Positions 32,740 to 41,222 of a stretch of DNA of 64,000 nt are shown in pieces. The position numbers and the translations under genes are program-made. The notes under the pieces were generated by a model, which saw only the letters and a list, made by a program, of their open reading frames with translations, did not search any database and was not told the DNA's origin. The number at the start of each line of letters is the position of its first letter. Position 1 is the stretch's first letter. The stretch lies in NCBI RefSeq assembly GCF_021531815.1, contig NZ_JADYUM010000001.1, positions 186,001-250,000 of the forward strand, written 5' to 3'. The DNA is from Pseudoflavonifractor phocaeensis. Its GTDB lineage: Bacteria; Bacillota; Clostridia; Oscillospirales; Oscillospiraceae.

Positions 32740-32754
32740 CCTTATGGTTCCCCC

Positions 32755-32792
32755 GCGGGCGGCCCGGTGTTCTTCGGGCCGCCCGCCCCATT
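32755..32792 (+). terminator. Terminator after the 55-aa gene
   Basis: GCGGGCGGCCCG (32755-32766) pairs perfectly with CGGGCCGCCCGC (32775-32786), then CCATTTT. Confidence 0.85.
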
Positions 32793-32816
32793 TTCCAAGA
32801 AAATGCCGGAAACCGG

Positions 32817-32845
32817 TGGACGCTGCTTCCTTTTTCGTGTACAAT
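32817..32845 (+). promoter_or_regulatory. Promoter of the HerA-like gene
   Basis: TGGACG (32817-32822) and TACAAT (32840-32845) with 17 bp spacing, 42 bp before the ATG. Confidence 0.65.
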
Positions 32846-32886
32846 AGGGTATCATATCCTTGCCGTATCAGAGGGGGACTTTCTGC

Positions 32887-34446
32887 ATGTACTTACAGGA
32901 TCAGCATAAGATCTGGCTCGCCGCCGGGGATACTCCCATCTACCTGGAACCCGCCATGGCCAACCGCCACGGCCTCATCGCCGGCGCTACCGGCACCGGT
33001 AAAACTGTCACGTTAAAGGTCCTGGCCGAATCCTTCAGCGACATGGGGGTCCCCGTGTTCCTGGCCGACATCAAGGGTGACCTGTCCGGGATGTGCCTGC
33101 CCGGCCGGGAGACCAAGCACATTCGCCGAAGCATCGACACCATGGGCATCAGCGGCTTTGACTACACGGCTTATCCCGTGCGCTTCTGGGACGTCTATGG
33201 GAAGCAGGGCCACCCCGTCCGCACCACTATCTCCGAAATGGGGCCGGAGCTGCTGAGCCGCCTGCTGGGGCTGAACGACACCCAGAGCGGCATCCTGCGC
33301 ATCGTGTTCCGCATCGCCGACGACCGGGGGCTCCTGCTCATCGACCTGAAGGACCTGCGCAGCATGGTCCAGTATGTGGGAGACAACGCCAAAGAGTTCA
33401 AGCTGACCTACGGCAACATCTCCAGCCAGTCCGTCGGAGCCATCCAGCGCGCCCTCCTCCAGTTGGAGGACGAGGGAGGGGATACCTTCTTCGGAGAGCC
33501 CGATCTGGAGCTGTCAGACTGGATGGACTGGGACGAGGACGGCCGGGGCGTCATGAACATTCTGGAGTGCCAGGAGCTGTTCCAGCACCCCCTGCTGTAT
33601 GCCACGTTCCTGCTGTGGATGCTGTCGGAGCTGTACGAGCTGCTGCCCGAGGCCGGTGACCTGGACAAGCCCAAGCTGGCCTTTTTCTTCGACGAGGCCC
33701 ACCTGTTGTTCAAAGACGCCCCCAAGGCCCTGGTGGAAAAAGTGGAGCAGGTCGTCCGCCTGATCCGCTCCAAGGGCGTCAGCGTCTGGTTCATCTCCCA
33801 GAACCCCTCCGACCTGCCTGACAGCGTTCTGGGGCAGATCGGCAACCGGGTCCAGCACGCCCTGCGGGCCTACACCCCCAACGACCAGAAGGCCCTGCGG
33901 GCCGCCGCCCGGTCCTTCCGGGCCAACCCTGCTTTTGACACCGAGGCGGCTTTGCAGGCGCTGGGCGTGGGCGAGGCTCTGGTTTCCGTGCTGGACGAAA
34001 AGGGTGTCCCCTCCATGGTCCAGCAGGCGGGCATCCTGCCTCCACGCAGCTCCATGAGCGCCGCCAGCCAGGCGGAAATAGACCAAGTCATCACCGGAAG
34101 CCCCCTGTACCAAAAGTATACCCAGGTCGAGGACCGCCGTTCCGCCTATGAGGTGCTGGAGGAGGTCCGCGAGGAGCAGGCCGCCCGGGAGGAGGCCGAG
34201 GCCCGTCAGGCCGCCTGGGAAAAAGAGCGCAAAGCCCAGCAGGCAGCCTGGGAGAAAGAGCAGCGGGCCATGGAGCGGGCATACCGCCAGCCGGCCCCTC
34301 CCCGCCGTACTACCTCCAGCCGCACCACCTCCAGCCGGAAGAAACAGGACCCCCTGGAGAAGGCCATCAACTCCGCCGCCAACACGGTGGGCCGGGAGTT
34401 GGGCAAACAGATCGTCCGGGGACTGTTTGGTACCCGACGCAGGTGA
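32887..34446 (+). CDS. HerA-like P-loop ATPase (DUF853 family)
   Basis: A 519-residue ATPase of the FtsK/HerA superfamily, DUF853 group. Walker A is [14 protein letters not shown] near residue 28 and Walker B is [13 protein letters not shown] near residue 255; [21 protein letters not shown] gives the sensor/arginine region. A charged, Gln/Glu/Ala-rich coiled segment (about 415-480) precedes the family C-terminus ([19 protein letters not shown]). HerA relatives translocate on DNA with NurA in repair; DUF853 members are widespread in bacteria without NurA and their role is unclear. GAGGGGG precedes the ATG at 32887. Single-gene unit with its own promoter and terminator. Confidence 0.9.
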   Translation: MYLQDQHKIWLAAGDTPIYLEPAMANRHGLIAGATGTGKTVTLKVLAESFSDMGVPVFLADIKGDLSGMCLPGRETKHIRRSIDTMGISGFDYTAYPVRFWDVYGKQGHPVRTTISEMGPELLSRLLGLNDTQSGILRIVFRIADDRGLLLIDLKDLRSMVQYVGDNAKEFKLTYGNISSQSVGAIQRALLQLEDEGGDTFFGEPDLELSDWMDWDEDGRGVMNILECQELFQHPLLYATFLLWMLSELYELLPEAGDLDKPKLAFFFDEAHLLFKDAPKALVEKVEQVVRLIRSKGVSVWFISQNPSDLPDSVLGQIGNRVQHALRAYTPNDQKALRAAARSFRANPAFDTEAALQALGVGEALVSVLDEKGVPSMVQQAGILPPRSSMSAASQAEIDQVITGSPLYQKYTQVEDRRSAYEVLEEVREEQAAREEAEARQAAWEKERKAQQAAWEKEQRAMERAYRQPAPPRRTTSSRTTSSRKKQDPLEKAINSAANTVGRELGKQIVRGLFGTRRR

Positions 34447-34463
34447 GTATGGTTTTAAGGCGA

Positions 34464-34499
34464 CAAAAAGGACGTCTTTTCTAAAAAGACGTCCTTTTT
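34464..34499. terminator. Bidirectional terminator between HerA-like gene and phosphatase
   Basis: AAAAAGGACGTCTTTT pairs with AAAAGACGTCCTTTTT around CTAA. Convergent genes end on both sides. Confidence 0.92.
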
Positions 34500-34502
34500 C
34501 CT

Positions 34503-34958
34503 TTATTGATTCAGGATGTAGTCCAGCAGGGCGCGGCAGCCCGCGTTCACATCCTCCCAAGTCTGGTCAAAGTCTCCGGTGTACCAGGGATCCGCCACAT
34601 CCCGCGGGCGCCCGGTATAGTCCAGGAGCAGAGACAGCTTCTTCTGGGGGTCGCCTCCACAGATCCGGTTCATATTGCGCAGATTGGCCCCGTCCATCCC
34701 CACCAGATAGTCCCAGTCATGGTAATCCGACCGCCGCAGCTGCCGGGCGGCATGCCCCTCGCAGCCAATACCGTGCTCCGCTAGTTTCCGCCGCGCAGGC
34801 GGGTACACCGGATTGCCGATCTCCTCGGTACTAGTGGCGGCGGAGGCGATCTTGAATTTCGCCTCCAGACCGCGCTTGCCTACCAGGTCCTTCATCACAA
34901 ACTCGGCCATGGGGCTTCTGCAAATATTCCCATGGCATATAAATAGTACTTTTATCAT
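34503..34958 (-). CDS. Low-molecular-weight protein-tyrosine phosphatase
   Basis: Cytoplasmic phosphatase of 151 residues. The P-loop is VLFICHGNICRSPMAE with the CX5R signature (Cys8, Arg14), and the general acid Asp lies in VADPWYTGDFDQTW. In bacteria these enzymes often reverse tyrosine-kinase or arginine-kinase signalling. The ATG at 34958 is chosen because it starts directly at the first beta strand; TGGAG lies 11 bases before. About 30 bp upstream the mobile element begins, so its native promoter may have been displaced by the insertion. Confidence 0.93.
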   Translation of the reverse strand: MIKVLFICHGNICRSPMAEFVMKDLVGKRGLEAKFKIASAATSTEEIGNPVYPPARRKLAEHGIGCEGHAARQLRRSDYHDWDYLVGMDGANLRNMNRICGGDPQKKLSLLLDYTGRPRDVADPWYTGDFDQTWEDVNAGCRALLDYILNQ

Positions 34959-34990
34959 CTTTTTATAACTCCATATAAGTCTTGTATTTC

Positions 34991-35115
34991 TTCTCAAATG
35001 CTTGGTATCACAGGGTTTTTCGGGTTTTGATACCCCTGCTGTTTCCGGGGTATCTTCTCAAATCGTCCCGTATCTTCTCATGTTTTTCCCTGCAATATTG
35101 GTAAATTCATTGGTA
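34991..35115. other. Left end of the element with integrase arm-type repeats
   Basis: Three copies of CTTCTCA (around 34990, 35054 and 35074) and the AATATTGGTAAAT plus TTGGTA pair lie between the proposed end and the integrase stop. TCTCAAATCGTC at 35056-35067 recurs inverted at 47133-47144. These fit core- and arm-type binding sites of Tn916-like integrases. Confidence 0.6.
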
Positions 35116-35143
35116 TAGTCAGCGGCTTTACCAACGGGCTTTT

Positions 35144-36343
35144 TCAGCCATTCGCTACCCGAAGCACCTCGGCTTTGGCATCATCGAAGTTTACATGGGC
35201 GTAGACATTCAGGGTTACGCTGATGTCTGAGTGACCCATGATATACTGCAATGTCTTCGGGTTCATTCCGGATTTTGCCATGTTGGAGCAAAATGTGTGT
35301 CGGCATACATGAGGGGTTACTTTCGGCATCTGGATGCGGTAAATCTTGTTGTACTTTTCAACGATGTGTTCCAAATACTTCTCCCAGTGCAGGGCTACCT
35401 TTGGCATATCGTTTTTATCCAGACACAGGAAGCGGATATACCCATCCACCATTGGCTCGACCTTCGGTGCTTCACGACTGGCAATGATTCTGCGGAAACA
35501 GGCTGCAACTTCTTCGGTCATCGGCACATAGCGGGTACCGCTCTCTGTCTTAGGCTCCTCAATCACATATTTCATCTGGGAGGTGCGCTGCAACTGATGG
35601 TCTACCTTGATACGCATTTCATCAAACTCAATCTCAGAAACCGTCAGTCCGCAGAACTCGGAAATACGAAGCCCGGTATGAAAAAGAATATAGATTGCAT
35701 CGTAGTATCTGCTGAAATGTGCATCTTCCTTGATGAATTTCAGCAGCTCCCGCTCCTGCTTCCGGGTGATGGCTTCTCTGGTTACGGAATCGTTGACAAT
35801 CACCGATGCCAGCTCAAATCCAAAGGGATTTTTGCGAATCAGGTCATCGTCCACCGCCATCTGAAAAGCCGGTCTGAGAACGCCCCGGATGGAATGAATG
35901 GAGCTGTAGCCCCTGCCGTCCACCTGCTGAAGCTTGATGAGCCACGCCTTTGCATCCGATAAATGCACCTTGTCAATGCGCTGTTTCCCGAATGCTTCTT
36001 TTTTCAGAACATTGATTACCGTCTTGTACCCGGCAACGGTATTGTGCCGGACACCCGTTTTCAGGGACACATACTTCTCCACCAGTTCCAGCACCGTGTA
36101 ATTGCCTCCGTTGGTTACGATGTGGTCAAACAAATCCGCTTCAATCTGCTTTTCTTTCTCTCGCAGCGAAAGCTCCCGTTTCTTGCCTTTGGGCATGGGG
36201 TCGTTTTTGTCCAAACGCCAACTGTACACATTTTTCTCTTTTCCGTCCTCGTCAATGTAACGGAACCGATACCTCCCGTCTGCACGCTGGTACTCGCCTT
36301 CATGCAAAATCCGATTGCGGTTATCTCGTCTTTTTTCACTCAT
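35144..36343 (-). CDS. int: Tn916-type tyrosine integrase
   Basis: Site-specific recombinase of 399 residues, clearly similar along its length to Int of Tn916. The N-terminal arm-binding domain starts MSEKRRDNRNRIL and includes DGRYRFRYIDEDG; a SAM-like core-binding domain follows. The catalytic domain holds the Arg in HTGLRISEFCGL, the His-x-x-Arg in TPHVCRHTFCSNM, and the Tyr in LNVYAHVNF. The ATG at 36343 follows AAAGGAG. A strong hairpin lies between the excisionase gene and this start. It drives excision and insertion into AT-rich sites. Confidence 0.96.
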   Translation of the reverse strand: MSEKRRDNRNRILHEGEYQRADGRYRFRYIDEDGKEKNVYSWRLDKNDPMPKGKKRELSLREKEKQIEADLFDHIVTNGGNYTVLELVEKYVSLKTGVRHNTVAGYKTVINVLKKEAFGKQRIDKVHLSDAKAWLIKLQQVDGRGYSSIHSIRGVLRPAFQMAVDDDLIRKNPFGFELASVIVNDSVTREAITRKQERELLKFIKEDAHFSRYYDAIYILFHTGLRISEFCGLTVSEIEFDEMRIKVDHQLQRTSQMKYVIEEPKTESGTRYVPMTEEVAACFRRIIASREAPKVEPMVDGYIRFLCLDKNDMPKVALHWEKYLEHIVEKYNKIYRIQMPKVTPHVCRHTFCSNMAKSGMNPKTLQYIMGHSDISVTLNVYAHVNFDDAKAEVLRVANG

Positions 36344-36367
36344 TGAAATCTCTCCTTTACTGTAAAA

Positions 36368-36413
36368 GGAGAGCCAGACTTGCACCGTTATAATAGCACA
36401 AGTTTGGCTCTCC
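36368..36413 (-). terminator. Attenuator-like hairpin between xis and int
   Basis: GGAGAGCCAGACTTG (36368-36382) pairs with CAAGTTTGGCTCTCC (36399-36413) with one mismatch. On the minus strand it is followed by TTTTAC. It would reduce read-through from the upstream genes into int, and it contains a decoy GGAGAG ribosome-like site. Confidence 0.65.
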
Positions 36414-36458
36414 GTATAGGTCTATCATAGGAAATCGGCAATTCTGCCAAGCACTTTT

Positions 36459-36671
36459 TTATACTGCCGTTGCCTGATCCAGATACCGCTCGAATTTCTC
36501 ACGCTTAATGAGGGCACGGTTTCCGTTCATCACATAGAAATCCTCGTTGGGATGCCCGTCAATGAGCATCCGCAGCTTTCCTTCTCCGATGTGGTAATAT
36601 CCGGCAGCTTCTTCAATGGTCAGCGTATATCTGCGCCAAACAGGAATCTCCATATTTTTCGTCATAGGCAT
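36459..36671 (-). CDS. xis: Excisionase (Tn916 Xis-like)
   Basis: A 70-residue winged-helix DNA-bending protein. The segment PVWRRYTLTIEEAAGYYHIGE corresponds to PIWERYTLTIEEA in Tn916 Xis, and YVMNGNRALIKREKFERYLD to its C-terminus. It directs the integrase towards excision. GGAGG lies four bases before the first ATG and ten before a second ATG two codons later; either may be used. It sits 115 bp before int on the same strand. Confidence 0.93.
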   Translation of the reverse strand: MPMTKNMEIPVWRRYTLTIEEAAGYYHIGEGKLRMLIDGHPNEDFYVMNGNRALIKREKFERYLDQATAV

Positions 36672-36710
36672 TTATCCTCCATAAATGAAATGTGCCAGGC
36701 AGAGAACGGT

Positions 36711-36897
36711 CAGCAACGAAGTCCGGCAACGGACTTCAAAAGACCTCAAATACATTCTCCATCTGGCTTTTGGTTATCTATTTACTTTTCTTTTATTTTT
36801 CTGTTGTTTTGGTTGTCAGAAGGAAAAAAGCGTTGGAAATCAAGGCTTTTCCCGGCAACCGGGTCGGCAACGGGATTGCAACAAAGAGGGCAACGGG
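36711..36897. repeat. Iteron-like GGCAACGG repeats
   Basis: Copies of GGCAACGG occur at 36725-36732, 36854-36863 (one extra C), 36866-36874 and 36889-36897, with a degenerate CAGCAACG at 36711 and an inverted GGGTTGCC at 36968-36975. They lie in the non-coding gap between the VirE-type gene and xis. Such clusters are typical of replication origins or of recombination-protein sites. The gap 36672-36906 has no other gene. Confidence 0.5.
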
Positions 36898-36906
36898 CTG
36901 TCATTT

Positions 36907-38301
36907 TCAGAATGGTAGCTCAATCTGCTCCGTTATCTCCACAAACCCGTCAGGGATTTTGTCGGACGGGTTGCCATTGTCCGTTGCTGTCTTTTCACGC
37001 TCCCAGCCCTTTTGTCTGCCGAATCCTACGAACATCCTCGGATTGGAGAAATAACGCCAGCCAGTAATGCACTGGTTCATAATCTCATTGACCTCCCGGA
37101 TTTCCCATTGTTTCGGCTCGTCAAAAGTGTGGTTCAGGGCTTCCTTGTAGAGCTGCTTGGAGCAGACCGTGTCCCCGGTGTACTTGTCCAGATAGGCCTG
37201 AATCTGTCCGGCTTTCGTGTCCTCCGGCATGAAGTCCCGCTGATGCTCTTTCAGGTACTTTGCCATTTCCGGGCTGAATTTCAGCTTGAAGTTTCCGCTG
37301 CGGTAAATTTCCATGGCTTCTGCCCACATCTGCCGGATGTAGGCTCTGGAAGCAGCTTCGTCCTCCAAAATGTGAACCTCCGACCGCTCCGGGTACACCA
37401 TGACCGGAATAAAGCGGCGATTGCCGGAACGGTCAAGGGGCAGGAAGTCGAGAGCGTTGGAGGTGCCGCCGAATACACACTGTCTCGGTCTGTCTGCCGG
37501 GTGGGTTTCGTAGGGGATTTTGTAAACCTCCTTCTGGCGGCTCAGGAAGGACTTGATTTCCTCAATGCTCTTGGCGTTGGCGGTTGCCATCATCTCGGAC
37601 ATTTCGATAATCCAGTGACCTTGCAGCTTGCGATACACATTGTCATCGTCCAGCTTGCGAAGGTCATCCGAAAACCACTCGTCCCGGAGAGCCAGCAGCC
37701 GGAAGAAGGTAGACTTACCCGCTCCCTGACCGCCTACCAGACAAAGCATGATTTCAAACTTGCTGCCGGGCTTGAATGCCCTCGTAATCGCCCCCAGCAT
37801 AAACAGCTTCAAGGCTTCATAGCTATACTCGCTGACCTCAGCTCCAAGGAAGTGGTGCAGGGCATATCGGATGCGCTCCGTTCCGTCCCACGCAAGGCTG
37901 TTCAGGCAGTCCCGGATTGGATGGTACTTATTTTCATTCGCCACGATCCCGATGGCGTTTTCAATCTTTTTCTCACTGGTCAGCCCATAATTTTCTTCCA
38001 AATAGAGCAGCAGATATTTCATATCCGTATCTGTCAAGGCTGTACCAGTCCTGTGATAGCCGATGGGCTTTATAATGTCCTTGCGGTCAGTCAGGATGTT
38101 ATAGGCAATGGCCCCGGCAAGCACCGGGTCACGCTGGAACACTGTCAGACAGTTGCGGATGCTCTGCCGGACACCGCCCTTCTCCGTGCTTTCCAATTCA
38201 GCTTTCACTTCTTCAACGCTCCGGGGCGGCTGCATGGCGTTTACTGTATTTTTCACGGCTTGCTGCATCTGGGGCGGCAAGTTCTGATAATCGTTTTTCA
38301 A
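36907..38301 (-). CDS. VirE-family (virulence-associated E) P-loop ATPase, plasmid-type replication protein
   Basis: A 464-residue protein of the VirE family, an SF3-helicase-like group common on phages and mobile elements. Walker A is LCLVGGQGAGKSTFFRLL near residue 180; Walker B-like IIEMSEMMA and the later GGTSNALDFLPLDRSGNRR follow. The pairing with a CHC2 primase gene suggests a joint primase-helicase for element replication. The proposed start is TTG at 38301 with AAAGGA 11 bases upstream, overlapping the primase gene by 89 bp; an internal ATG at residue 12 is an alternative. Xis and int follow. Confidence 0.9.
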   Translation of the reverse strand: MKNDYQNLPPQMQQAVKNTVNAMQPPRSVEEVKAELESTEKGGVRQSIRNCLTVFQRDPVLAGAIAYNILTDRKDIIKPIGYHRTGTALTDTDMKYLLLYLEENYGLTSEKKIENAIGIVANENKYHPIRDCLNSLAWDGTERIRYALHHFLGAEVSEYSYEALKLFMLGAITRAFKPGSKFEIMLCLVGGQGAGKSTFFRLLALRDEWFSDDLRKLDDDNVYRKLQGHWIIEMSEMMATANAKSIEEIKSFLSRQKEVYKIPYETHPADRPRQCVFGGTSNALDFLPLDRSGNRRFIPVMVYPERSEVHILEDEAASRAYIRQMWAEAMEIYRSGNFKLKFSPEMAKYLKEHQRDFMPEDTKAGQIQAYLDKYTGDTVCSKQLYKEALNHTFDEPKQWEIREVNEIMNQCITGWRYFSNPRMFVGFGRQKGWEREKTATDNGNPSDKIPDGFVEITEQIELPF

Positions 38302-38851
38302 GCTCTATCACATCCTTTCCGTATTCAGTCATAATCTGCGCCCGTTCCTCCGTATCGCCGGACAGCAGCGTGTCCAGCAGATATTCCACATGGCTGATTT
38401 TCTGTAAGGCTTCCACAAACCGGGGATGCCATTCCCCATCCGGCTGATTTGGTGCATACTTTACCTTCCACCGTTCCAGCAGATGAAGATAGTCAGCAAG
38501 AACACGGAAGCAGCGGGCTTGCGCTTCCCTGAATTGTATCTCCGGGGATTTTCCTTTGGGCTTCCTTCTCTTGTCCGGGGGCTTCCTGTCCTCGTAGGAC
38601 AGTCCAAAATCACTTACCAATTGTACAGCAGCTTCCTTCTTTCCCAGCCCATAAAGAGCCGCTGTGAAGTCAATCACATCCCCATCTGCCCCACAGCCGA
38701 AGCAGTGGTAACGCCTGTCCAGCTTCATGCTGGGGGTCTTGTCGTTGTGGAACGGGCAGCAAGCCATTCCGTTTCTGCCTACCCGGATTCCGTAGTGTTC
38801 CGCAGCCTGCCGGGTGGTCACAGACTGCTTGACTGTTTCAAATACATTCAA
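38213..38851 (-). CDS. CHC2 zinc-finger DNA primase-like protein
   Basis: A 212-residue protein with the DnaG-type CHC2 zinc finger: ACCPFHNDKTPSMKLD and YHCFGCGADGDVIDF supply Cys, His, Cys, Cys. The Toprim catalytic domain is missing, so it would recognise template and need a partner, most likely the VirE-type ATPase that it overlaps. The start is TTG at 38851 with AGGAGG seven bases upstream; an ATG inside that site is out of frame. The relaxase gene ends 65 bp upstream. Gene order relaxase-primase-VirE-xis-int is common in gut Firmicute elements. Confidence 0.9.
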   Translation of the reverse strand: MNVFETVKQSVTTRQAAEHYGIRVGRNGMACCPFHNDKTPSMKLDRRYHCFGCGADGDVIDFTAALYGLGKKEAAVQLVSDFGLSYEDRKPPDKRRKPKGKSPEIQFREAQARCFRVLADYLHLLERWKVKYAPNQPDGEWHPRFVEALQKISHVEYLLDTLLSGDTEERAQIMTEYGKDVIELEKRLSELAAPDAASREKYSKRHAAAPER

Positions 38852-38915
38852 ATCATTTCCTCCTGAAAATAGGAAAGGCACCTGACATTCTCAATACGAA
38901 AATGGCAAGTGCCTG

Positions 38916-40190
38916 TTAGCGTTCCATATTCTGCTTTTTGTGAGTTTCCTTTTTCCGTGCGGCATCCTCAGCCGCCACAATCGCCTTGTTGCGGTTCAGC
39001 ATTTCATAAATGGAAGTTCTGGCTTTTTCTTTAATTTGCTGGGTGTTTGCTTTCCTGACCTCCGGCTTCGTCAGCGCAGCCTTCATTACACTAAGAGCTG
39101 TCTGCATGGCTTTGGTGATTTTGGAAACCACATTGTCCAGTCGGGCGGCAGCGTACTCCCGCTCCTTTTTGGGAGCCTTGCGCTCTGGGGACAGCAGCCA
39201 GGACTTTGTTTCCTCCACCAGCTGAATGTCCTGCTTGTGTGTTTCCACCCTGACGGTATCGGTCACAACCTCCACCGCCTTATCATAGGCAATCTCGGAA
39301 ACATCATCAATCAGAGCTTCCACATCATCCAGCTTCAAGGTCAGCTCGTCCAGCTTTTCTTCCTTTTCCTGAATGACGGCTTCCTGCTCCTGAATCGTCT
39401 GAGACTGAGCCACCAGCTGCTCCTTCTGCTTGGCAAGAATGAAGTCCTGCTTTTCCAGATACTTGCGACCGCCGTACTCCGGCTCCTCCTCCAGCTGCAA
39501 TCCGTGCTTCCTGCAAATATCGAACAGCAAAGCCCGGCAGGCGGCATCATAGACCATTTTTCTATTGTTGTGGCGACCCAGCTTCTTGTCCGGCTCCGGC
39601 AGTTCAAAGCCAAGGGCTTCCAAAGCTTTCTCCTGCTGGGGACAAAGCTCCCCGTACTGATTTTCACAGTCAAAGACATGACGTTCATGGATGTGAGGCG
39701 TGCTTTCATCAATGTGCAATGCCCAGTCCAAAATGTGGACATGGGAGCCGAAGCGTCTTTCCAGCTCCGCAAAAAATTCCGTAGCCACCAGAAAGAGGGT
39801 TTCCGCAGAAGCGTGTTCCTCCATCTTTCCGATTTGGAGCAAACTTTCCTCCGGGCAGGTCTTTTTATTTTTCAGGATTTCATCTGTAGTGCGGTTGCGC
39901 TCCGTGTGTCGGTTCTTTTCATTACGGGCATTCTGTCCGTCCGTGTAATCAGAATAATGGGTGTGATAATAAATCTGCTCGACTTCTTCAAAAGTAGAAG
40001 CCAGCTCAATCTCGTCACTGTTCTTTTCTGCCAGCTGCCGATAACCGTTGTAGCAGTCCCAGTAGATGTTGTGTTCGGCTCGCTGCTCGTCAATGTGCTC
40101 GCTGTTGCTCACATCAAAATTACGGTCATTGTGCTTGGGATTGTAAACGCCATTCTTTCCGGCACGACCGTTGTGTTTTGTCAGTTTCAA
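38916..40190 (-). CDS. mob: MobV-family relaxase (plasmid recombination/mobilisation protein)
   Basis: Nicking enzyme for conjugal mobilisation, 424 residues. The metal-binding motif HIDESTPHIHERH (H-x-D-E-x-T-P-H-x-H) near residue 157 is diagnostic for the Mob_Pre/MobV family. The N-terminal motif with SNSEHIDEQRAEHNIYW precedes it. Residues about 250-300 form a Gln/Glu-rich coiled coil (SQTIQEQEAVIQEKEEKLDE), and the tail is basic. No coupling protein or secretion genes are on the element, so it relies on a helper conjugative system. The upstream 400-bp gap carries the likely oriT. Confidence 0.94.
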   Translation of the reverse strand: MKLTKHNGRAGKNGVYNPKHNDRNFDVSNSEHIDEQRAEHNIYWDCYNGYRQLAEKNSDEIELASTFEEVEQIYYHTHYSDYTDGQNARNEKNRHTERNRTTDEILKNKKTCPEESLLQIGKMEEHASAETLFLVATEFFAELERRFGSHVHILDWALHIDESTPHIHERHVFDCENQYGELCPQQEKALEALGFELPEPDKKLGRHNNRKMVYDAACRALLFDICRKHGLQLEEEPEYGGRKYLEKQDFILAKQKEQLVAQSQTIQEQEAVIQEKEEKLDELTLKLDDVEALIDDVSEIAYDKAVEVVTDTVRVETHKQDIQLVEETKSWLLSPERKAPKKEREYAAARLDNVVSKITKAMQTALSVMKAALTKPEVRKANTQQIKEKARTSIYEMLNRNKAIVAAEDAARKKETHKKQNMER

Positions 40191-40592
40191 ATTTGGTTCC
40201 TCCGTTTTTTAAAGATTTTCCCCGCAGGGGGAGGGGCAGCGAAGCTGCTTCCTTGCTGCATTTCTGCGCCAAGTAATACCCAGTACTAAGCGGCGCAACG
40301 CCACTTAACTGGGCAAGGCTGCCGCCCTTGACCTGCACAGGGGTATTGCATTCCCTGTACCCATGCACAAAGGGCTGCGCCCTCTGTACTCCTGCCCGAA
40401 AAACCTGAACCTCGCTATTTCCTCCATGGCTCCTTTCAGCTTCTTCGGCTTTTTCGCAACTCCCCAAGGGACTTCCGAAAAATAGCCGCTGCCGGATTTT
40501 GCATTCACGCATAAACTGACAGCGGCTTCTCATCTGACCTTGGCGGTCACATTCGATTTTCTCTCAACAGCGTTGAGAGCTTTCAAGCGAAC
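40191..40592. other. Non-coding gap with candidate oriT
   Basis: The best structure is the inverted repeat CCCAGT (40279-40284) ... ACTGGG (40308-40313) with an inner arm AAGcGGCG/CGCCaCTT, just before the relaxase gene, where MobV elements keep oriT. A 135-codon minus frame crosses the region but shows no ribosome site or domain and is not accepted. Other short inverted repeats are present. Confidence 0.6.
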
Positions 40593-40934
40593 TCAGGAGG
40601 AAACATCTTCGTCCTCTCTCGGAATCAGCACATAAATCCTGTTCGGTTCTCCAACGCCCCGGCGCACCCGCATGATAAGTCCTGCGGTTTCCAGCTCGTT
40701 CAAAGAACGCTTCACCGTCATGGAACTTCTGGACAGAGCGGCAGCTATTGCAGTCACAGGGAAACAGACAAACAGGATGCCGTTCTCGTCCTCTTGTCCA
40801 TCTGAAAGCATGGCATCCAGCATCCGGCAGTACATGACCTTAGCAGTGCTGCTGACCGGGAATCCCAGCAACGCTCTGGGAAAGGGCATACATGGCGGCA
40901 GCGGTGTGTCTATCGTCATAAATTCAAAATTCAT
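40593..40934 (-). CDS. RepA-like replication initiator, N-terminal winged-helix protein
   Basis: A 113-residue DNA-binding protein. The segment FPRALLGFPVSSTAKVMYCRMLDAM (in part) followed by VCFPVTAIAAALSRSSMTVKRSL is the winged-helix pattern of the RepA_N initiators of Firmicute plasmids and ICEs. Only this N-terminal domain is present; the longer C-terminal part seen in plasmid RepA is absent. It may bind the element origin or the oriT region or act as a regulator. Its start overlaps the stop of the 62-aa Cys-rich gene by 4 bp. Confidence 0.8.
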   Translation of the reverse strand: MNFEFMTIDTPLPPCMPFPRALLGFPVSSTAKVMYCRMLDAMLSDGQEDENGILFVCFPVTAIAAALSRSSMTVKRSLNELETAGLIMRVRRGVGEPNRIYVLIPREDEDVSS

Positions 40935-41119
40935 TTGGTTGGGTTCTCCTTTTTCTTCGCTCGTTTGGATAAATAACGAGGGCAGTCAACCACAACTGCC
41001 CGGAAACTCTGCCTGCATTCATGCTGGCACTTCCGGCACAGATTGTTGTAGCTGACACGCCCCCGGTCATTCAGGAAAAAGGACAGTTCCAATTTCCTCT
41101 TTTGGCTCATTCTCGGCAC
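40931..41119 (-). CDS. Small Cys-rich, basic element protein (62 aa)
   Basis: A 62-residue basic protein with CRKCQHECRQSF and a further Cys in VVDCPRYLSKRAKKK, suggesting one zinc ribbon. The first half ELSFFLNDRGRVSYNNLC is of a type I associate with gut Firmicute mobile elements; no function is known to me. It overlaps the RepA-like gene by 4 bp and is first of the replication-mobilisation run. Nucleic-acid binding is inferred from charge and Cys pattern. Confidence 0.75.
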   Translation of the reverse strand: MPRMSQKRKLELSFFLNDRGRVSYNNLCRKCQHECRQSFRAVVVDCPRYLSKRAKKKENPTK

Positions 41120-41222
41120 AATGGTATCCTCCCGATTTTGTGTATGGTTTCGGGGCGATTTTTAGCCAAAACACCGCCTTGGAGAGGCGCAAAAATCCCC
41201 GAAGGATTGCTGACAGGGTAGA

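Noticed and set aside
36711-36897. CRISPR array from the short repeats
   Set aside because: Repeats are 8-9 bp, irregularly spaced and without cas genes; no CRISPR array is seen anywhere in the window.
40126-40533. 135-codon minus frame across the gap upstream of the relaxase
   Set aside because: No ribosome site, no domain, and it covers the inverted repeats of the likely oriT.
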